A stretch of DNA of 64,000 bases from Lepeophtheirus salmonis (GCF_016086655.4 NC_052135.2:19806363-19870362), one strand, 5' to 3'; counted from the stretch's first letter, positions 33,667-46,565 are shown. The notes: a model not told the origin generated them from the letters alone. Program-made: numbers and translations.

Positions 33667-35560
33667 TCAGTATACGTACATTTTATTCCCTTTAATTTGT
33701 TGCCAGTCGTTAAAGTAGCATATTAAAATCTCTGTAGGAGTCTTTCTTTCTTTTTTCGGGAACATACACCTCCCAAAAAGATAAATAGCATCTTCTCTCT
33801 CGGTTTTACAAAAACTGCAGGGAATTACTTCATTTTTCTTCGTCAAACTGTTTCCTGATAACCAATCCATAGTTAACCCATCACATGAAGTGTAATGTTA
33901 GAGGTCTTTGAATATATCTAAGCAAGTCCTTCTAACTTCTTCCTACATTATTTTGTTTAACTTTTAATTAGTCCAAAGCCTGATGGGGTGAACACATCTG
34001 AAGACATCAAGAAAATCCAAACACCACTAAAAATCATTAGTGGCTATCTCATATTATCAACAGCACCGTCCATTGTTTTTGAAACTGTACCTCCATTGCA
34101 TCTGCAAAAGTAACTAAAGAAAATAACTTTGCCAATCCACAAAATGTGCATCTCTTTTCCGTCTAATTAGAGTTCTTAGCAGTAGTAAATAAGGAAACCG
34201 TAGCTAAATTGTGTAAAGACTATGGTGGAGAGTAATCTGAGATCATTGGAGGAGTCATTCATTATAAGCAGGCGTTTTTTTACAAATTCACTTGGATTTT
34301 GGGTGATTAATCTTGCCTAATATTATTTTTGTAAGGATCCCAACACAATGAGACAGGGAGAATTGGGCCCTAAAGTAATATGAAAATTGTTCTCTCCAGA
34401 GCTTTAGTGCACGGTTTCTTACCAGGAACTTGTTTGCTGTCAATGTAGGTATATAATATGAAAGTTTACTAAAGAAGGTGAGTTCGTCAGATTAAATAGG
34501 TTATTACCGCTTTTCAACATGTTGTTTTATTTTAAAAGTTTCTTTTGGACATAACAGAGAAAGGGTGACTGGACACATGAATCTCCAAGTGCTTTTTATC
34601 TTTGACCAGAAACTATGCACTCATTTTGTAGCTCTGCAGAGGATCAGTAATCATCCTATGTGAGTAGTATTGTCAGCCACAAGAAGTGTAGTGTCTTCCA
34701 GAGTGATTCTGCATTAAGACATCCCAAGCCATGCAACTAAACCGATCCTCAACTCAGTTGCTATACATTGTCTTTTTTTGTTCCAGAAGAATTCGGCCTT
34801 CATCATATTGATTTGTATACACATCTCTATGTTAAACATTGAGTATTTTAAGAGATGCAGAACTTTTGACACTAATCTGGAGCTCCATAAATTGATATTT
34901 TAAATTAGATTTAAGTGTAGAGAGGAGGATAAAATCTTTACTTTTTCCAATTAGGATAATATTACAAAAAAAAATAATCTTAGTAGTAGTATCAGTTTGT
35001 GATGAGTCTGAAGCAAAACCTAAGAGATTAAAAGATGATCATTGTTTTATGCGCCTTAAACTTTTTCTGTATATTGTCTCATCAAAGTTTTGAACTATAG
35101 TTTCATCGAGATCAACTTTAAATCTGGATTTTTTCTTTGAATTTTACGCAGGTTAGGATAGTGATTCAAGGATCTAGACAAGGTATTCGAATATCTCTTA
35201 ATGAAAATTATAAGATCATATGTGTACTATAGTAAGTACTTGTAAGTTTGATCTAAAAGTTTGAAGGCAATTATATTCTTATTTGCCATTATTCCTATAT
35301 GTAGGTGCTTCATAGCTATTAAGAAAAGTAAAGACTCACTTTGTTTTCTTACTCTTTCCCCAATTAACTACGAGGTCTGACTTCCTATGTGTATCTTGTA
35401 GGGAGTATCCCAGAGAATAGAAAATCTGTACTGATGAGTTTTCAGAAATTGTAGTGAAACAATTAAAAAATCCATTTACAATTAGAGAACAATTAAATTT
35501 TGGTCCACAGCCTGATACTATGTTCTTGGCCAACATATTGGTCCTTATCGATATTTAAAA
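33667..35560 (-). pseudogene. Non-LTR retrotransposon (LINE) relic
   Basis: Read on the minus strand, pieces of a LINE reverse transcriptase appear in order. At 35536-35336 it reads FNCSLIVNGFFNCFTTIS and, further on, SLLFLIAMKHLHIG, resembling the VNG and SP-LF blocks of the RT fingers. Near 34985-34930 it reads NIILIGKSKDFI, where a Y/F-ADD box should precede; only the tail of that box is visible. INMMKAEFFWNKKRQC follows near 34805-34755. At 33870-33667 an open frame has IPCSFCKTEREDAIYLFGRC, the C-x2-C, E-E, LF, C pattern of the zf-RVT region found at the C-terminus of many LINEs. The middle part is unreadable. No endonuclease or poly-A tail was recognised, so the clade is open. Confidence 0.55.
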
Positions 35561-38500
35561 AAATCGGTCTCAGATTGAGTCTTAGCACCAATATATGAAT
35601 ACGTACTTGGTTCAAGGATTGAGTACTAGATATGAAAGGATCGTAAACGTGCTGGTCTCTTATGAGTTATAACATTTATTTATTGCTAGACAATCAGAAT
35701 AAAATGTGTTACATAAAATAATGGTACTACATAAATCCTCCTTCCTGTTTGCCTTGGCTGCATATACACACAGTATGTCAAAAAAACAGGTTTTTATTTT
35801 AATTAATGGATATTTTGCATAGCGTAATTAATTAATGTAGTGTTTTTTCCTGGTTTTAAACTAAATTTATAACATTATTATAAGTTTTGTATGAAGATAT
35901 TAGACCATAATTAGGTCCTTATTAATAATAATCCCACTGTAGCATATATAAATCTTTACAAATTTATAACCACGATCTCCTACAACTCACTCCCTTTATA
36001 TATATTTACATAATATTATTCTAATTAATAACTCATTAGGATTGCATATACGAGGGGTTAATCGCTATTTAATCAGTATAAATTATGAGATATGTTTTGT
36101 CATTTGGATACATATTTAATGATCGTTGCTGCTGTTTTATTATCAAAAAATCAAAAGCGGAAATTTGAAAGGTATATTCAACATGACGAGTCATCAGTTC
36201 TTTGTTGGTAAATGCAATGCTGATTTTAGGTATGGGTATGGAATGCACTTGTCCCTGGCCCTGCGTAGAGTCTATTTTGTAGAAACTTATTTTATTATTT
36301 GTATTATAAAAAAGCAAACAAAAATAGTAATTATGTTTAATATGACTTAACGAAACCATTGTGTAGATACTACATAAGCAAGCATTTTAGTATATATTTA
36401 TTACTCTAGTGTATATTTTTAGTAGGTTTATCAAATTAAAACATAAATTATTCTAATAAAAACAATGAAGTGAAATATATATATTTGTAAACATTGCTGA
36501 AAATCTTTATGTGCCTAAATAACGTTGACGAAAGGTATTTGATTACTTTAGCTGCCATGGTGCAAAAATAATTATTTGAATTTTTCATTTATACCAGTAA
36601 TTATCTTTGCTGACAAATGAAAAAAAAATTAAGCGGGCTCATATTTTATTTAAAAAATAATTCAATAATTCAAAATATATAGAAAAAAAATAATTTAATA
36701 AACAACTAATTAGTTATGGCACCAAACTTTCTTTAAAAAATAAAACTCCATGTACAGTTCCCCAAGATTTCAATTTAAATAAATAAAATTTCAAATTTAT
36801 TTTACAAACAAATAAATGAAAAAGTTATAATAAAAGACAAGGTACCCGCTTATTTATCTTTGCCCAGGCCCAGCTCAAGCTTTAATTGGCCTTGGTTACA
36901 TGAGGTGAGCTTGTCAATATACAAATTTAGTTCCTTTATAATTTTGAAAATATCATCTGTATTGTAGATAAGTCGTACAATGCCATAGTATTATAGTATT
37001 TATAGGGGGTGTTTTCCTGCCACCCCCCCGACTCAAACGATTTATTAAAAGAACCTTGATATTTTATCAACTCTGTATCACAGTAAATATAAATTATAAA
37101 TTGACCTCCTTAGAACAAATTTCCAACACTGACTATGGTTGTATATCAAAGGGCTACTCTAAAAGACTAAAGTAAACATTTTTTGACATGAATATGAATG
37201 ATTCTGTATACGCAAGTTTTTCATTATTTGATAAACTTATACGAAAAAAATAGAGAATAAAGACAGCAAATAAATAATTAACTACAGTAATATAATTTAT
37301 CCTGAATCTCTCTCCCCCTCTGATGATGCTACTCAAGCAACAACATGATTGTTTCAGAAAGGTGACATACGCCATTTGAAAGACCTAAGAGTCAAATTAA
37401 ATGTTAATATATTTACATAGTTATCACTATATTTGAATTGTTTAAGGATATCTGCCGAAAATATACTTTTGAGTCAATCCAGCTCAAAGTTTTAAAATGA
37501 AGTTTTAATAATAATTATTGAAACCTTTTCAGCGAAACTTTAGTAAATTTATATTTACACAATGACATTTATATTTTTCAAGGAGAAAAAATCCAGACTG
37601 AATAATTTATTTCATTATATAACGGTTCATTAAAAATCTATATGTCAATTGTCAATTAATTATCTACAGTATTTTCTATCTTTATCTATTCTAATCAGAA
37701 CTGTTTGCAATTCATTTTTTACAAGTCTGAGACAATACATTATTCTTTGAGCTGAAGTCAATTTTTAGGAAATCAGAACAAGTCAAATCTGAAGTCTCTC
37801 CCATATCTCCAATATGAGTCCTGAGAACGCTAGCAAATAGACGTATGGGTAGAAGGCTTCATTTCGTTGAAATACAAATATTTCATTTTTGGACAACTAA
37901 GTACTGATTACTAATAGTATTATGAAACAACTTTTGATAGTAATTGTATTTAACTAAATATGTTAATTTTACAAAAAAAATCTGTAATGATAATTAAACC
38001 AAATCATTTTTTTATATAAAACATAAAAACTTGGAATTACCTTTCAATATCTATTATTAAAAAGCATTAAACTTTGCTAATCATATTTTATTATCAAAAG
38101 AAACATTCAAATCAAAATCTTTTCTTTTCAATAAAAAAGAAATAATTGACACCCTTGTAAATATTCTATTATTCACATAAATTAAATTTGATACAAAGTA
38201 TGACTAAGCTTAGAATTTGTATAATACGACCCAAGTATATATATGTATAATGTATATGTTATGGGTAATGTGAAAAATAGTGTATTTTTCAAAATGCCCG
38301 TCACAGCGGGTAATGTGCAAAGTATCTGGGCAATCTATAAAATTTCCAATAGAGTGGTCGTTTTAACCTTATTTAAATTGTAAGGTAAAAAATTGTGAGT
38401 AATTGATTATTAACAAAATAATTGCAAGTAATTTGATTAAGATACAATTTCATTGAAAGCTACTCATTCTCACTTAAAGTAATATTTATAGACACATTTT

Positions 38501-40984
38501 TCACTATATTAGCACAACACATAGAAGGCCTATAATACGTACAAACATTGAAAAATATTTGACAGTATCTCGCATTTTCTGAAACTCTATAACAGTTGTC
38601 AGTTTAGCTTTTCTAAGCAGTTTCACCTTAAACAATTAAATTTGGCCTTTACTTATATTTGGCCTAAAATTGAAATAAATTTGTATTTAAAGTTTTATTT
38701 TATATAGCCATTTTCCAAGAAATGTAACTTAATAGCTGCAGGTGGATCAAAACCTATCACCACCCTTATACGGCATCGTTTTGAAAATGTCTACATGTGG
38801 ACGGACACTTATTTAAAAGATGAAAAAATAACATTTTGAATGGTGAAAAACTTATACGAAGTTTGGAGCAGAGACACATAGTAGTAACAGGATTTATGAT
38901 TTTCTTCATGGTTTCAAAAATCCAAATATGAGAAAATAAGGCTTTAGACATTAAAGGGGGCTCAATTTAGCTGTAACCCCGCTATAACATGTTTTATTAA
39001 CTTGTTATTAAACAGAATTAAATTGAATATTAAAAACTAGCAGTTAAATCATAAAATTTGTACCCAAAACAAAAATATATTTTTTATAAGGTATGTTTAA
39101 AAAAATACTTTTTTTTAAATATTGGATCTCGTTATATTTCCTTTTCAAGGAATGACATAGACGCGAATCTACGACAATTGAATTCAAGAGAACAATTTGT
39201 CATGTACTTTTTGTCCATTGAGCTACATCGTCCCATATATATTTATTTTACTAAGCATTTTCAGAATAATTAAATCAAAGATTGGCAAAAATGCTTACTT
39301 CATAAGCGGAAAGTGAACACCAAAACAACCCATAAAAGAATGAAGAAAGAGCATACACCACAACCGTTTTTCCTTTTATAATCGCTAAACTTAGTTTTTC
39401 TTAAACATATCCCTCCTTTAACATAGGATAAAGAAAATACATGTTCCTTTCCCCAAAAATTATATTCATTCAAAATCGGTCTGAACTACTACTGCAAAAT
39501 TACGTTTTTTTTGTGTTACTCTACTTACAAGCTAACATATCTAATGCGCGTGCCAGGCCTTGGGGTTTCCCCTTCGATAGCAGGTTTTACAGTATTATCC
39601 TCTGTTCTAGAGTTTTAGTTAAGAAAATTTATTGAATATTTGGTTTTTCGTATAACATCTTATAAATGAAGAAAAAGATTATCGGTATATATGTCTGAAT
39701 GTGTTAAAACAATTACAGGGTGCAATGTATATTATGTTTGAAATACTGTTAATATAAAACATTTGTGGATGTTGTGGATTTTATGTTCGTATGGGCAAAA
39801 TCATAATTTTCTAGAACAAAAAAAATTGTGGCGGGTAGACTTTTTCGATAATATTAATCAAAATCTAAAAATATATATTTGACACTTGGTGGGGTCGAAT
39901 TTTAATAAATTTTATTTATAGCAGGTGGGCTGGTTGTTAAAAATACTAACCTTTGCATCACTAATGTATATGTCTCTACAAATTACTTCACAGATACCAG
40001 ATTATTTGATATAATTTAATTTAACTGGTATGGAGTAGACATAGAATAATTTGAAATGTTGAGTCGTATATGGTCAATTTTAAGTGATTTAAATCGAATT
40101 ATTTATATTTCAAAATCATATTTTAAGTCGTAAAAATATTACCTTACTTAACATCTTTGAAAGCAAGACTATATCTGATTTGTTTATATTGTTATTTCAA
40201 CAAAGTAATTGAATATTAAACTGGAACAAATGCATTAAAGTGATATTAAATTATTTATAGGCTTATGTTTGGCTATGATCAAATGTATATAAATTGTAAT
40301 ATATGAATTTTTTTATGTTAAAATCTATTATATCAATTAACCTTACTACTAGAAAAATAATTCCTTTTTCCTGACACCCTAATTAAACCAAATGAATTAA
40401 AGTTTATTTATTAGTTCACTTAATAAAATTCTAGCAGCTTGGATTTGTTTGGATAGTTCCAAACATATTCCTAACTATGGCTATTCTTTTAATAAAAATG
40501 TATTATTAGCTGTATAATTTTATTTAACTAAGTTTTTATTAGAGATTATACCTCAACCTACCAATGTAATATGTAGCTTTTAGCAGAAATATACTTTTTT
40601 AACTTTATTAATTGAACTCTGAAGTGAAACGCTAAAAAAATCAATTGAAAGAAATTTTTACATGGCTGCATATAAATGTACACATACTTTACTTTTTTTT
40701 TAGTTTTGAAGGCTTGAAATACTGCATTTAATGATTTTTTTTTTCAAAATGATATCGCTACAACATCAAAAAGGTTTTTTTTTTACTTTTTTTTTTTTTG
40801 CCGATAGTGAATTTGTGCCTATTGCTTCTTATTCTGAAAGTTGTTTTATTGAAATATATAATAATCCTGTTAAGTATTAAATACATCATATATCTACTTT
40901 AAAATAAAGAATACAGGAGTGATTCTCTATACCATACCACCATAATAGACTTGGGCCGATGGGGTTTAGTCTCATCTCCCTTGC
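35561..40984. other. No gene seen (5.4 kb)
   Basis: AT-rich DNA. Overlapping opposite-strand frames at 36069-36359 and the frames of 61-73 codons at 37154, 38766, 39058 and 39441 have no recognisable motifs. Confidence 0.45.
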
Positions 40985-41880
40985 TTCATCTTTTGCATAT
41001 GAATTCTTATTCATGGTGAATCACATGGGAGTACAAACCAGCATTACGTAATTTAACAGACATATAAAGTTATCAGTAGAATCTTCTTCAGAAACATACA
41101 GACGTAGAATCTTTTTGCCAGTAGTAAACTATCTAGTATGATTTATATTTCCTAGATTTTTAAAAGCAATATCATCCAAAGATGCCCTTACAATATAACA
41201 TGATGAATTTGATATAAATATTTTTGATCAGTACTCAATTCTATATGATTTGTTAACGCAAAAGAAACTGAAGTTAGAACAAAGTTTATGATTGAAAAAG
41301 TTTCAAATAATGCAGGCCTTTTTCCTATGGGTCCTGAATGTCTTTTTCCATCTATCTCTGTAATTAAATGGCACCGAGGAAATTCGTTTGCATACAAACA
41401 TACCACTGACCAGATTTTTGAAGATATTCTTTCAAAAAATTGACATTTGCACCATCACATCCAATAGGTAAAATGGAATTAAATAGAATGTGGTGCTTTG
41501 ATTCACAAGCTAATAATTCCATCACACAAGCAACGAGCTTTTCCAGTATTTCGAGTAAAATGTCCTAAACACTTGTTATTCGGTTCCGGAATCAAAGATA
41601 AATTTTCTTCTATTTCTTTTTTTGCGGTAGAACTTTTCAGTTAATTTTAAATTATTAAATGCATAATCTCGCTTTGAATCAAAATAAAGGACTGTTACTT
41701 ATAAAAGAATATTTGCATCCTTTTTTTTATTCCCATTCTCCTAACTTTTCTTTTGTCCGTGATATTTTTTGCGTTAGAAGTACAATATTATCCAATAGAA
41801 ACGTAAATAGCAATACAGGCTCTTTATCTGATACACTTGCCCTGTCACAGTTTTCTACATATAAAGACAAATAATGTATA
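40985..41880 (-). pseudogene. Arthropod transposon-like family, middle part
   Basis: The minus strand carries, in order: ENCDRASVSDKEPVLLFTFL (about 41860-41800), KEIEENLSLIPEPNNKCLGH (about 41635-41575), PIGCDGANVN (about 41450), the frame 41406-41188 with VCLYANEFPRCHLITEIDGK, HSGPIGKRP and ELSTDQKYLYQI, then FTTGKKILRLYVSEE (about 41130) and LLNYVMLVCTPM. An uncharacterised arthropod family has the same chain: CDR-GVSDR, EP-S-YLGH, IGCDGTNVN, C--HANELPLRHL---DG, GPIGK, LSTDQKYL and W-TTANR-LRLYVS. The C--HANELPLRHL block looks like the (C/D)xxH motif of RNase-H-fold transposases. At least two frame changes and several stops make this a pseudogene. The C-terminal piece of the same family is at 23.5 kb. 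Confidence 0.65.
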
Positions 41881-44027
41881 TTGTCATTGAAGTACTACTT
41901 GGACTTTTTATTTCTCCTAGTATTATCCTCTTAAGAGCCGTTCTTAGCGGTAAAACACTTTCGTCTCTACTATTACTTATGATGGAATATATATTATCTG
42001 AATTCGGGTTATCAGTTAAAGGCAGTATTTGGAATGCTTGAGAAGTTCATTGCTCTATACTTTTTTTCTTAAAGTATTTTTCTTACAGTGTGACTGCTTC
42101 TTTTCTTGTAGGACACCAATAAACATTTTTTTTTTTTTGCTTTCTTTGAACAAACAGGACATTTTGTTGAATAATAGGAATTTTCATTGTCAAGGACTTG
42201 CATATGACGATAAATCTACAAGGTGAAATATCAAATAAACTAGGTAAATCATTTATATGTGAATCAATCTTTCTTTGGTAACTTGGTAAAAGATTTAATC
42301 AAATTTTTATATGTTTACGGTATAGTTATATTGGATGTTTGACCCTTTTTGAACAGACAGTAGGTATTGAAGCTGTTTAGTAGATAATTATGACTTTGAT
42401 ACCTACAATTTTATTTATTTCTTTCACATAAGGTTCTATTTTAGGGAAGGATTTAGATTGCACCTTATCCTATAAAATGCATTTGAATACATCTTCATAT
42501 CTTGGCAGTTGAGTTTGTTTAAGTCATAAATACTTCCAAAAAGAGAAAAATTGCACGAGTTGTAGAAGCCATTCTATACTAATACAAATCTTACAATAAA
42601 TTATCGCTTGATATTCAGTTTCTAAAAAATATCATATTTTTGAACGGAATAATTATATTGTTGCAGTTCCTTTTTCCGAGCATATAATACTTTTGGGCCC
42701 TTTGTTTTATCTGCAGCTCTTCTTTCTTCACCAAGGAATAATTAATATAAAAAAAGGTTCTATTATTTGATTTCTTTATTTGTATAAATGCACAATGCAA
42801 ATGTGTAATAGCTTCAAAACCCCCACGTTACACATAAGATCATAAAATATGATTTGAATGTCAAATAACATCGTATTTTAGCCATTTAAAATAATGTGAC
42901 TTTTCACCCCGAGTCTGTAACTTTTTTACCTTGGTCAGGGAGAAAGTCACGATTCAGAACAGCCACATTTAGAGTCTGTTCATGTCATCCTATCATCGGT
43001 AACCTAGAGCAACTTTGTACAAAGTTAACCTAAATATAGAACTAGCATCTGATGCAATATCATTGTTTTACATAAAAAAAACTTGTCATGAGCCCCAAAA
43101 AGCTGGAAATGGTGACTTTTCTCCCAGCTTCCCCTATAATAAAACAATATGAGACATTGATATTTCAAACCTTGATAAAAAAAATTTCATTCATCTGAAA
43201 TTTGGCATGAATGTTTATTTTTAAGAATAAAAAGGAAATATAACTAGCCATATTCGATTTTCTAAGATTTTGGTTTGTGCCCTGCCTTATTACGCATGCC
43301 GAATTTAACACCTTATACCGATATTTGTCTAATAAGTCTTCAACATAAAAGTATAATTTAGTTTCTTCATAGGTTTATTTTAAATATGACTTGACAATGT
43401 TGTAACTGCCCACATAAACAGGGATTTATTTGACTTAATTAGGTTTAAATAGGTCAATGTATCACTTTGCTATTGTTAAGTATATTTTGGCTACTTTCAG
43501 TGCAATTTGCAGTACACCCAAAGGGGTTATAAGAATAATTTGTTGATAGAAAATGAGAATCATTTGTTTTTAGGAATAGTAATATAATCTACACGCTATC
43601 CTAGCTTCATTTTGTGTTATAAGGCCTCATATACGTACTTGTACAATTATGAATGCAGTCATACAGTGGGAGAAAGGACTCCTCTTCTTTTGGTCCTTTC
43701 TTTCCGCCTAATGGATTTCATCCTTCTTAGATGAACAGATAATAATTATTATTATGTTCAATGTATCAAGATAAATCATAATACATTTTATTTGTTTACT
43801 TAAAAATATTTTTTTTTTACAATATACATACATACAAAACTACTCCGTATTTATATTTCATTGTTATGTATTTATGTATGCTCATGTAAGAAACGGCAAC
43901 ATTTATCATGATACGAACATAGAAGGTACAAACACGCCAATAAATTATGATTTTTTTTTAATATTTATGAGACTACAACAAATATTAATAGAAATAGTCT
44001 AAATGGTTTTTTTTTAATACTTGTATA
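41881..44027. other. No gene seen
   Basis: AT-rich DNA. The part up to about 42230 could be the N-terminal region of the preceding relic, but no conserved block was readable. The rest holds nothing I recognise. Confidence 0.4.
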
Positions 44028-44078
44028 CTAAGTACGAGCTCCTACCCAATGACAGCTATTGGAGTGTTAAAGTGTATG
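44028..44078 (+). repeat. Direct repeat left of LTR D
   Basis: AAGTACGAGCTCCTACCCAA and the following GACAGCTATTGGAGTGTTAA recur in diverged form at 44562-44608 on the other side of LTR D. This could be a tandem duplication at the LTR edge, or part of the element end. Confidence 0.5.
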
Positions 44079-44147
44079 TTCCATGGATAGGGTATTCTCA
44101 AAGGTTGAATTGTATAAAATATGACCTCCAGGTATTTAAAAAAGAAT

Positions 44148-44510
44148 GAAAACGAAAATCAAGATAAATACACTGACAATTTAAAGCATATTTCAGAGGA
44201 AAACAACTAAGCTATCATGACGTTTTTTTCATATTAACTTCAGGCAGTATCTATGAAAAGAAAAAAACACTAATCCAGATCGGTATATAGAAAATACATT
44301 ATTACTCCAATTTCGATCTTCAATTCTACTCTATGTCCGACAAGGACTTGCCTTTTGAACTCCGCAAAAAGTACTCAGTGTTACTCTCTGTTTTTCTCGA
44401 ACACACACACTACAATGAATACTTTATATTTAGGTATTCCCTCTTCAAGAATAAATCAATAATGAGAACAGCTTTAGAAAATTAAAAAAAACTCTCTTCA
44501 AATTACCAGG
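44148..44510 (+). repeat. LTR-like repeat, copy D
   Basis: Contains CTGACAATTT near 44173, CATGACGTTT near 44218, TTCGATCTTCAATTCTACTC near 44313, GTCCGACAAGGACTTGCC near 44336 and AACTCCGCA near 44359. It also contains a distal block, AATAATGAGAACAGCTTTA, near 44458. It pairs with copy E and would be the 3' LTR of the minus-strand element between them. It is well diverged from copy E, which points to an old insertion. Confidence 0.7.
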
Positions 44511-44561
44511 AAGAAAAAAATCTGGGACACATTAAGGTCGTATTTTATACAACTCTTATTG

Positions 44562-44608
44562 TAAGTACGGGCTCCTATACAGTGAAAGCTGTTAGATTGC
44601 TCAATATC
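44562..44608 (+). repeat. Direct repeat right of LTR D
   Basis: AAGTACGGGCTCCTATACAG is followed by TGAAAGCTGTTAGATTGCTC. Partner of 44028-44078, at a distance of about 530 bp. Confidence 0.5.
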
Positions 44609-45059
44609 TGTGAATTTAGGTGTAAAAATTACTCAAGTAAGATGTTGCTGATGGTATTACATATCATCACAATAACGACTAAATTTTAGTGCTAGGTAGA
44701 AAATAATGGGGCATAAGCAAAACCAAAAAATATTGGCATTAGGGTTATTTTTTTTTTTTTTTTAAGAAGGAAAATATTAGATAAATCATGGATTATCCAA
44801 TTTGAGATTGAATCAGTGTCTCAAAGATAATTTTATGGAGCTTGGATCGTAATTCATCTTCTCAATTTTTTAACTATACAAAACATAAACAATAAAAATA
44901 TCATGGGGGCTGTAAAAAACTTATTCCAAATAAGTTCAATTTAATATTTGCTTTATTGTACAATGACACATTGACCATCACGTTAGACAATCTTCAAAGA
45001 ATATGAAGTTAATATAGACGAGAAGTTGTCGTCAGGCTTACCCCATGTCATCTTTCCTC

Positions 45060-45545
45060 TTCCTAGCCGCTCTTAACTGACTTACAGAAACTCAAAATCT
45101 GAAGGTGACGGACGAGTGTTGACAATGATGGGACCCGAGTACCTTGTAAGCAGCCAAATTCCAATTGGGCTGGACATAGTCTGTCAGATCTGGGTGTATT
45201 TCTCAATTCCAGGTGTGATGAACGAAATGAAACCCAGTTATTATATTTTTTCTGGATCATCTTCATAGATCTGACAGTAGCCTCTTCATGACCATGGGAT
45301 TGGGGTGAGTATGAGTGTGCAAGATCATGTTTAAGCCTAAATATTTGTAGAAGTCCCCAAATTCTGTCCGGAATTGTGGTATACTGTCAGTTCGTACGTG
45401 TATTGGAAGTCCTCAATCTTCAAACCACGTCAACAAGTGATGGACTTAGTCGAAGTCTTTCGTAACTAACTTATTACGGGACACCCTGAGTAGCAGTCCA
45501 CGACGACATGATGTATTTTCCCTTGGACCTCCATTACGTCGGAAG
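45060..45545 (-). pseudogene. integrase core remnant (gypsy)
   Basis: On the minus strand, MEVQGKIHHVVVDCYSGCP near 45535-45480 has the first catalytic Asp. VRTDSIPQFRTEFGDF near 45400-45350, in another frame, has the second. SHGHEEATVRSMKMIQKKYN near 45290-45235 has the catalytic Glu. The frame then runs openly through HLELRNTPRSDRLCPAQLEF to 45063, the usual C-terminal end of the gypsy integrase core. All three acidic positions are thus still seen, but spread over different frames with stops between. It is similar to the + strand piece at 3.1-3.2 kb. Confidence 0.8.
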
Positions 45546-45835
45546 ACACAGATGTGAAGGTACTTACGCTGAAGGTTGTTGCAGTGATTCTAAAAGTAAT
45601 GAAGAGCCTAGCTCTGGGAATGAATTATAGCTTGATATATCAACTGATTAATATAATTTGACCTTCTCGGTACTTCCCTTTTTATATTTTTGGGAAGATG
45701 TATTCCCCGTCGTTGATACTGTATAACGGGTGATATATTCATTTGAAAAGACATGAATTACTTGAGAACAAGATTCAAGCATAATCTTGAGTTATGGCAG
45801 ACCATGCCATGAAACAATTAATTCACCTTGCAGAT

Positions 45836-46175
45836 CTAGAGTAACGTATACCGTGATGTCTGTTTCGGATACTTCTCTAATTTTAATACAAAGACTGACT
45901 GCATCAAGTATCTCAAGCTTGAATTGTTCGATGCTGTGATGGAGAGCGTTATAGTGATGTCCATCTCGATGATGTACTCCATTATCAAGTCGTGAGAAAT
46001 AAGAGACTCAGTAGCTCCTACATTAGGCAAAAGCTTTCATGGCAAAGGTTAGCCAGGCCTTGGATAAACTTCAGCCTGTAGATTCGGAATGACATGATCA
46101 ATGGATAAAGTTCTTACTCGAATCGTTGACGCTGTGATTGTCTTGGCCTTGCTCTACACTGGAAATAAAGCCGAA
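45836..46175 (-). pseudogene. Aspartic protease remnant (gypsy)
   Basis: The frame at 46030-45836 begins at 46030 with PNVGATESLISHDLIMEYII. The GATES-I pattern matches the retropepsin active-site loop (DTGATHSFI in many gypsy elements), but the catalytic D-T is replaced by N-V in this copy. Upstream, in a partly open stretch to about 46150, ASTIRVRTLSIDHVIPNL is readable. Downstream, LDLQGELIVSWHGLP (near 45835-45790) resembles the second half of a gypsy protease. It directly adjoins LTR copy E. The lost active-site residue makes it inactive. Confidence 0.65.
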
Positions 46176-46178
46176 AAA

Positions 46179-46565
46179 TGTTATGGTAACCCTGACAATT
46201 TGAAAAATGTTTGGGCATTGATCATCATAGCCATCATTACGTTTTATTAAAATAGCTAAAAGTAGCTATAAGAGGGAAAAAATAAACACAAATCCTACTC
46301 AGTGTCAATCAAGGACAAACGAAGAAACAACCTCGATTTCGGTCCTCAATTCTACGCTGTGTCCAACAAGGGCTTATACTTGTAACTGCACAACAAGGAA
46401 TTTATGTTACTCTCCATCTTTAATTAGCATACGTTCACGGGGTTACAATATACTTAGATTTAGTTTCTCCAACAGTTAAAAATAATGATAACAGCTTTTT
46501 AAAAAAATATTGCTCATATTTCCAATCACAAAAAAATATTGTTCATATTTCCAATAAAAAAAAAA
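46179..46565 (+). repeat. LTR-like repeat, copy E
   Basis: Starts TGTTATGGTAACCCTGACAA at 46179. It continues with GCCATCATTACGTTTTATTA near 46230, TCCTCAATTCTACGCTGTG near 46344, CCAACAAGGGCTTATACTTG near 46364, AACTGCACAAC and a distal ATAATGATAACAGCTTTTT near 46480. This is the most complete left end among the copies and fixes the LTR start. The right end is uncertain and overlaps a short tandem duplication. Confidence 0.75.
46501..46563 (+). repeat. Two-copy tandem repeat, about 32 bp
   Basis: Two consecutive units of AAAAAAATATTG(C/T)TCATATTTCCAAT with an A-rich spacer, within the right part of LTR copy E. Copy D has only one related unit. Confidence 0.7.

Larger units (their letters stand above)
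44148..46565 (-). mobile_element. Collapsed Ty3/gypsy element with two LTRs
   Basis: Two related LTR-like repeats (copy D at the left, copy E at the right) enclose about 1.7 kb. On the minus strand this holds a protease remnant next to copy E and an integrase remnant nearer to copy D. Gag, RT and RNase H are gone apart from about 300 unreadable bases between protease and integrase, so the element has lost most of its interior. With pol on the minus strand, copy E is the 5' LTR. It starts with TGTTATGGTAACC at 46179, and TG is the usual LTR terminus. The protease follows after barely any leader, which suggests a deletion. It is not functional. Confidence 0.75.
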
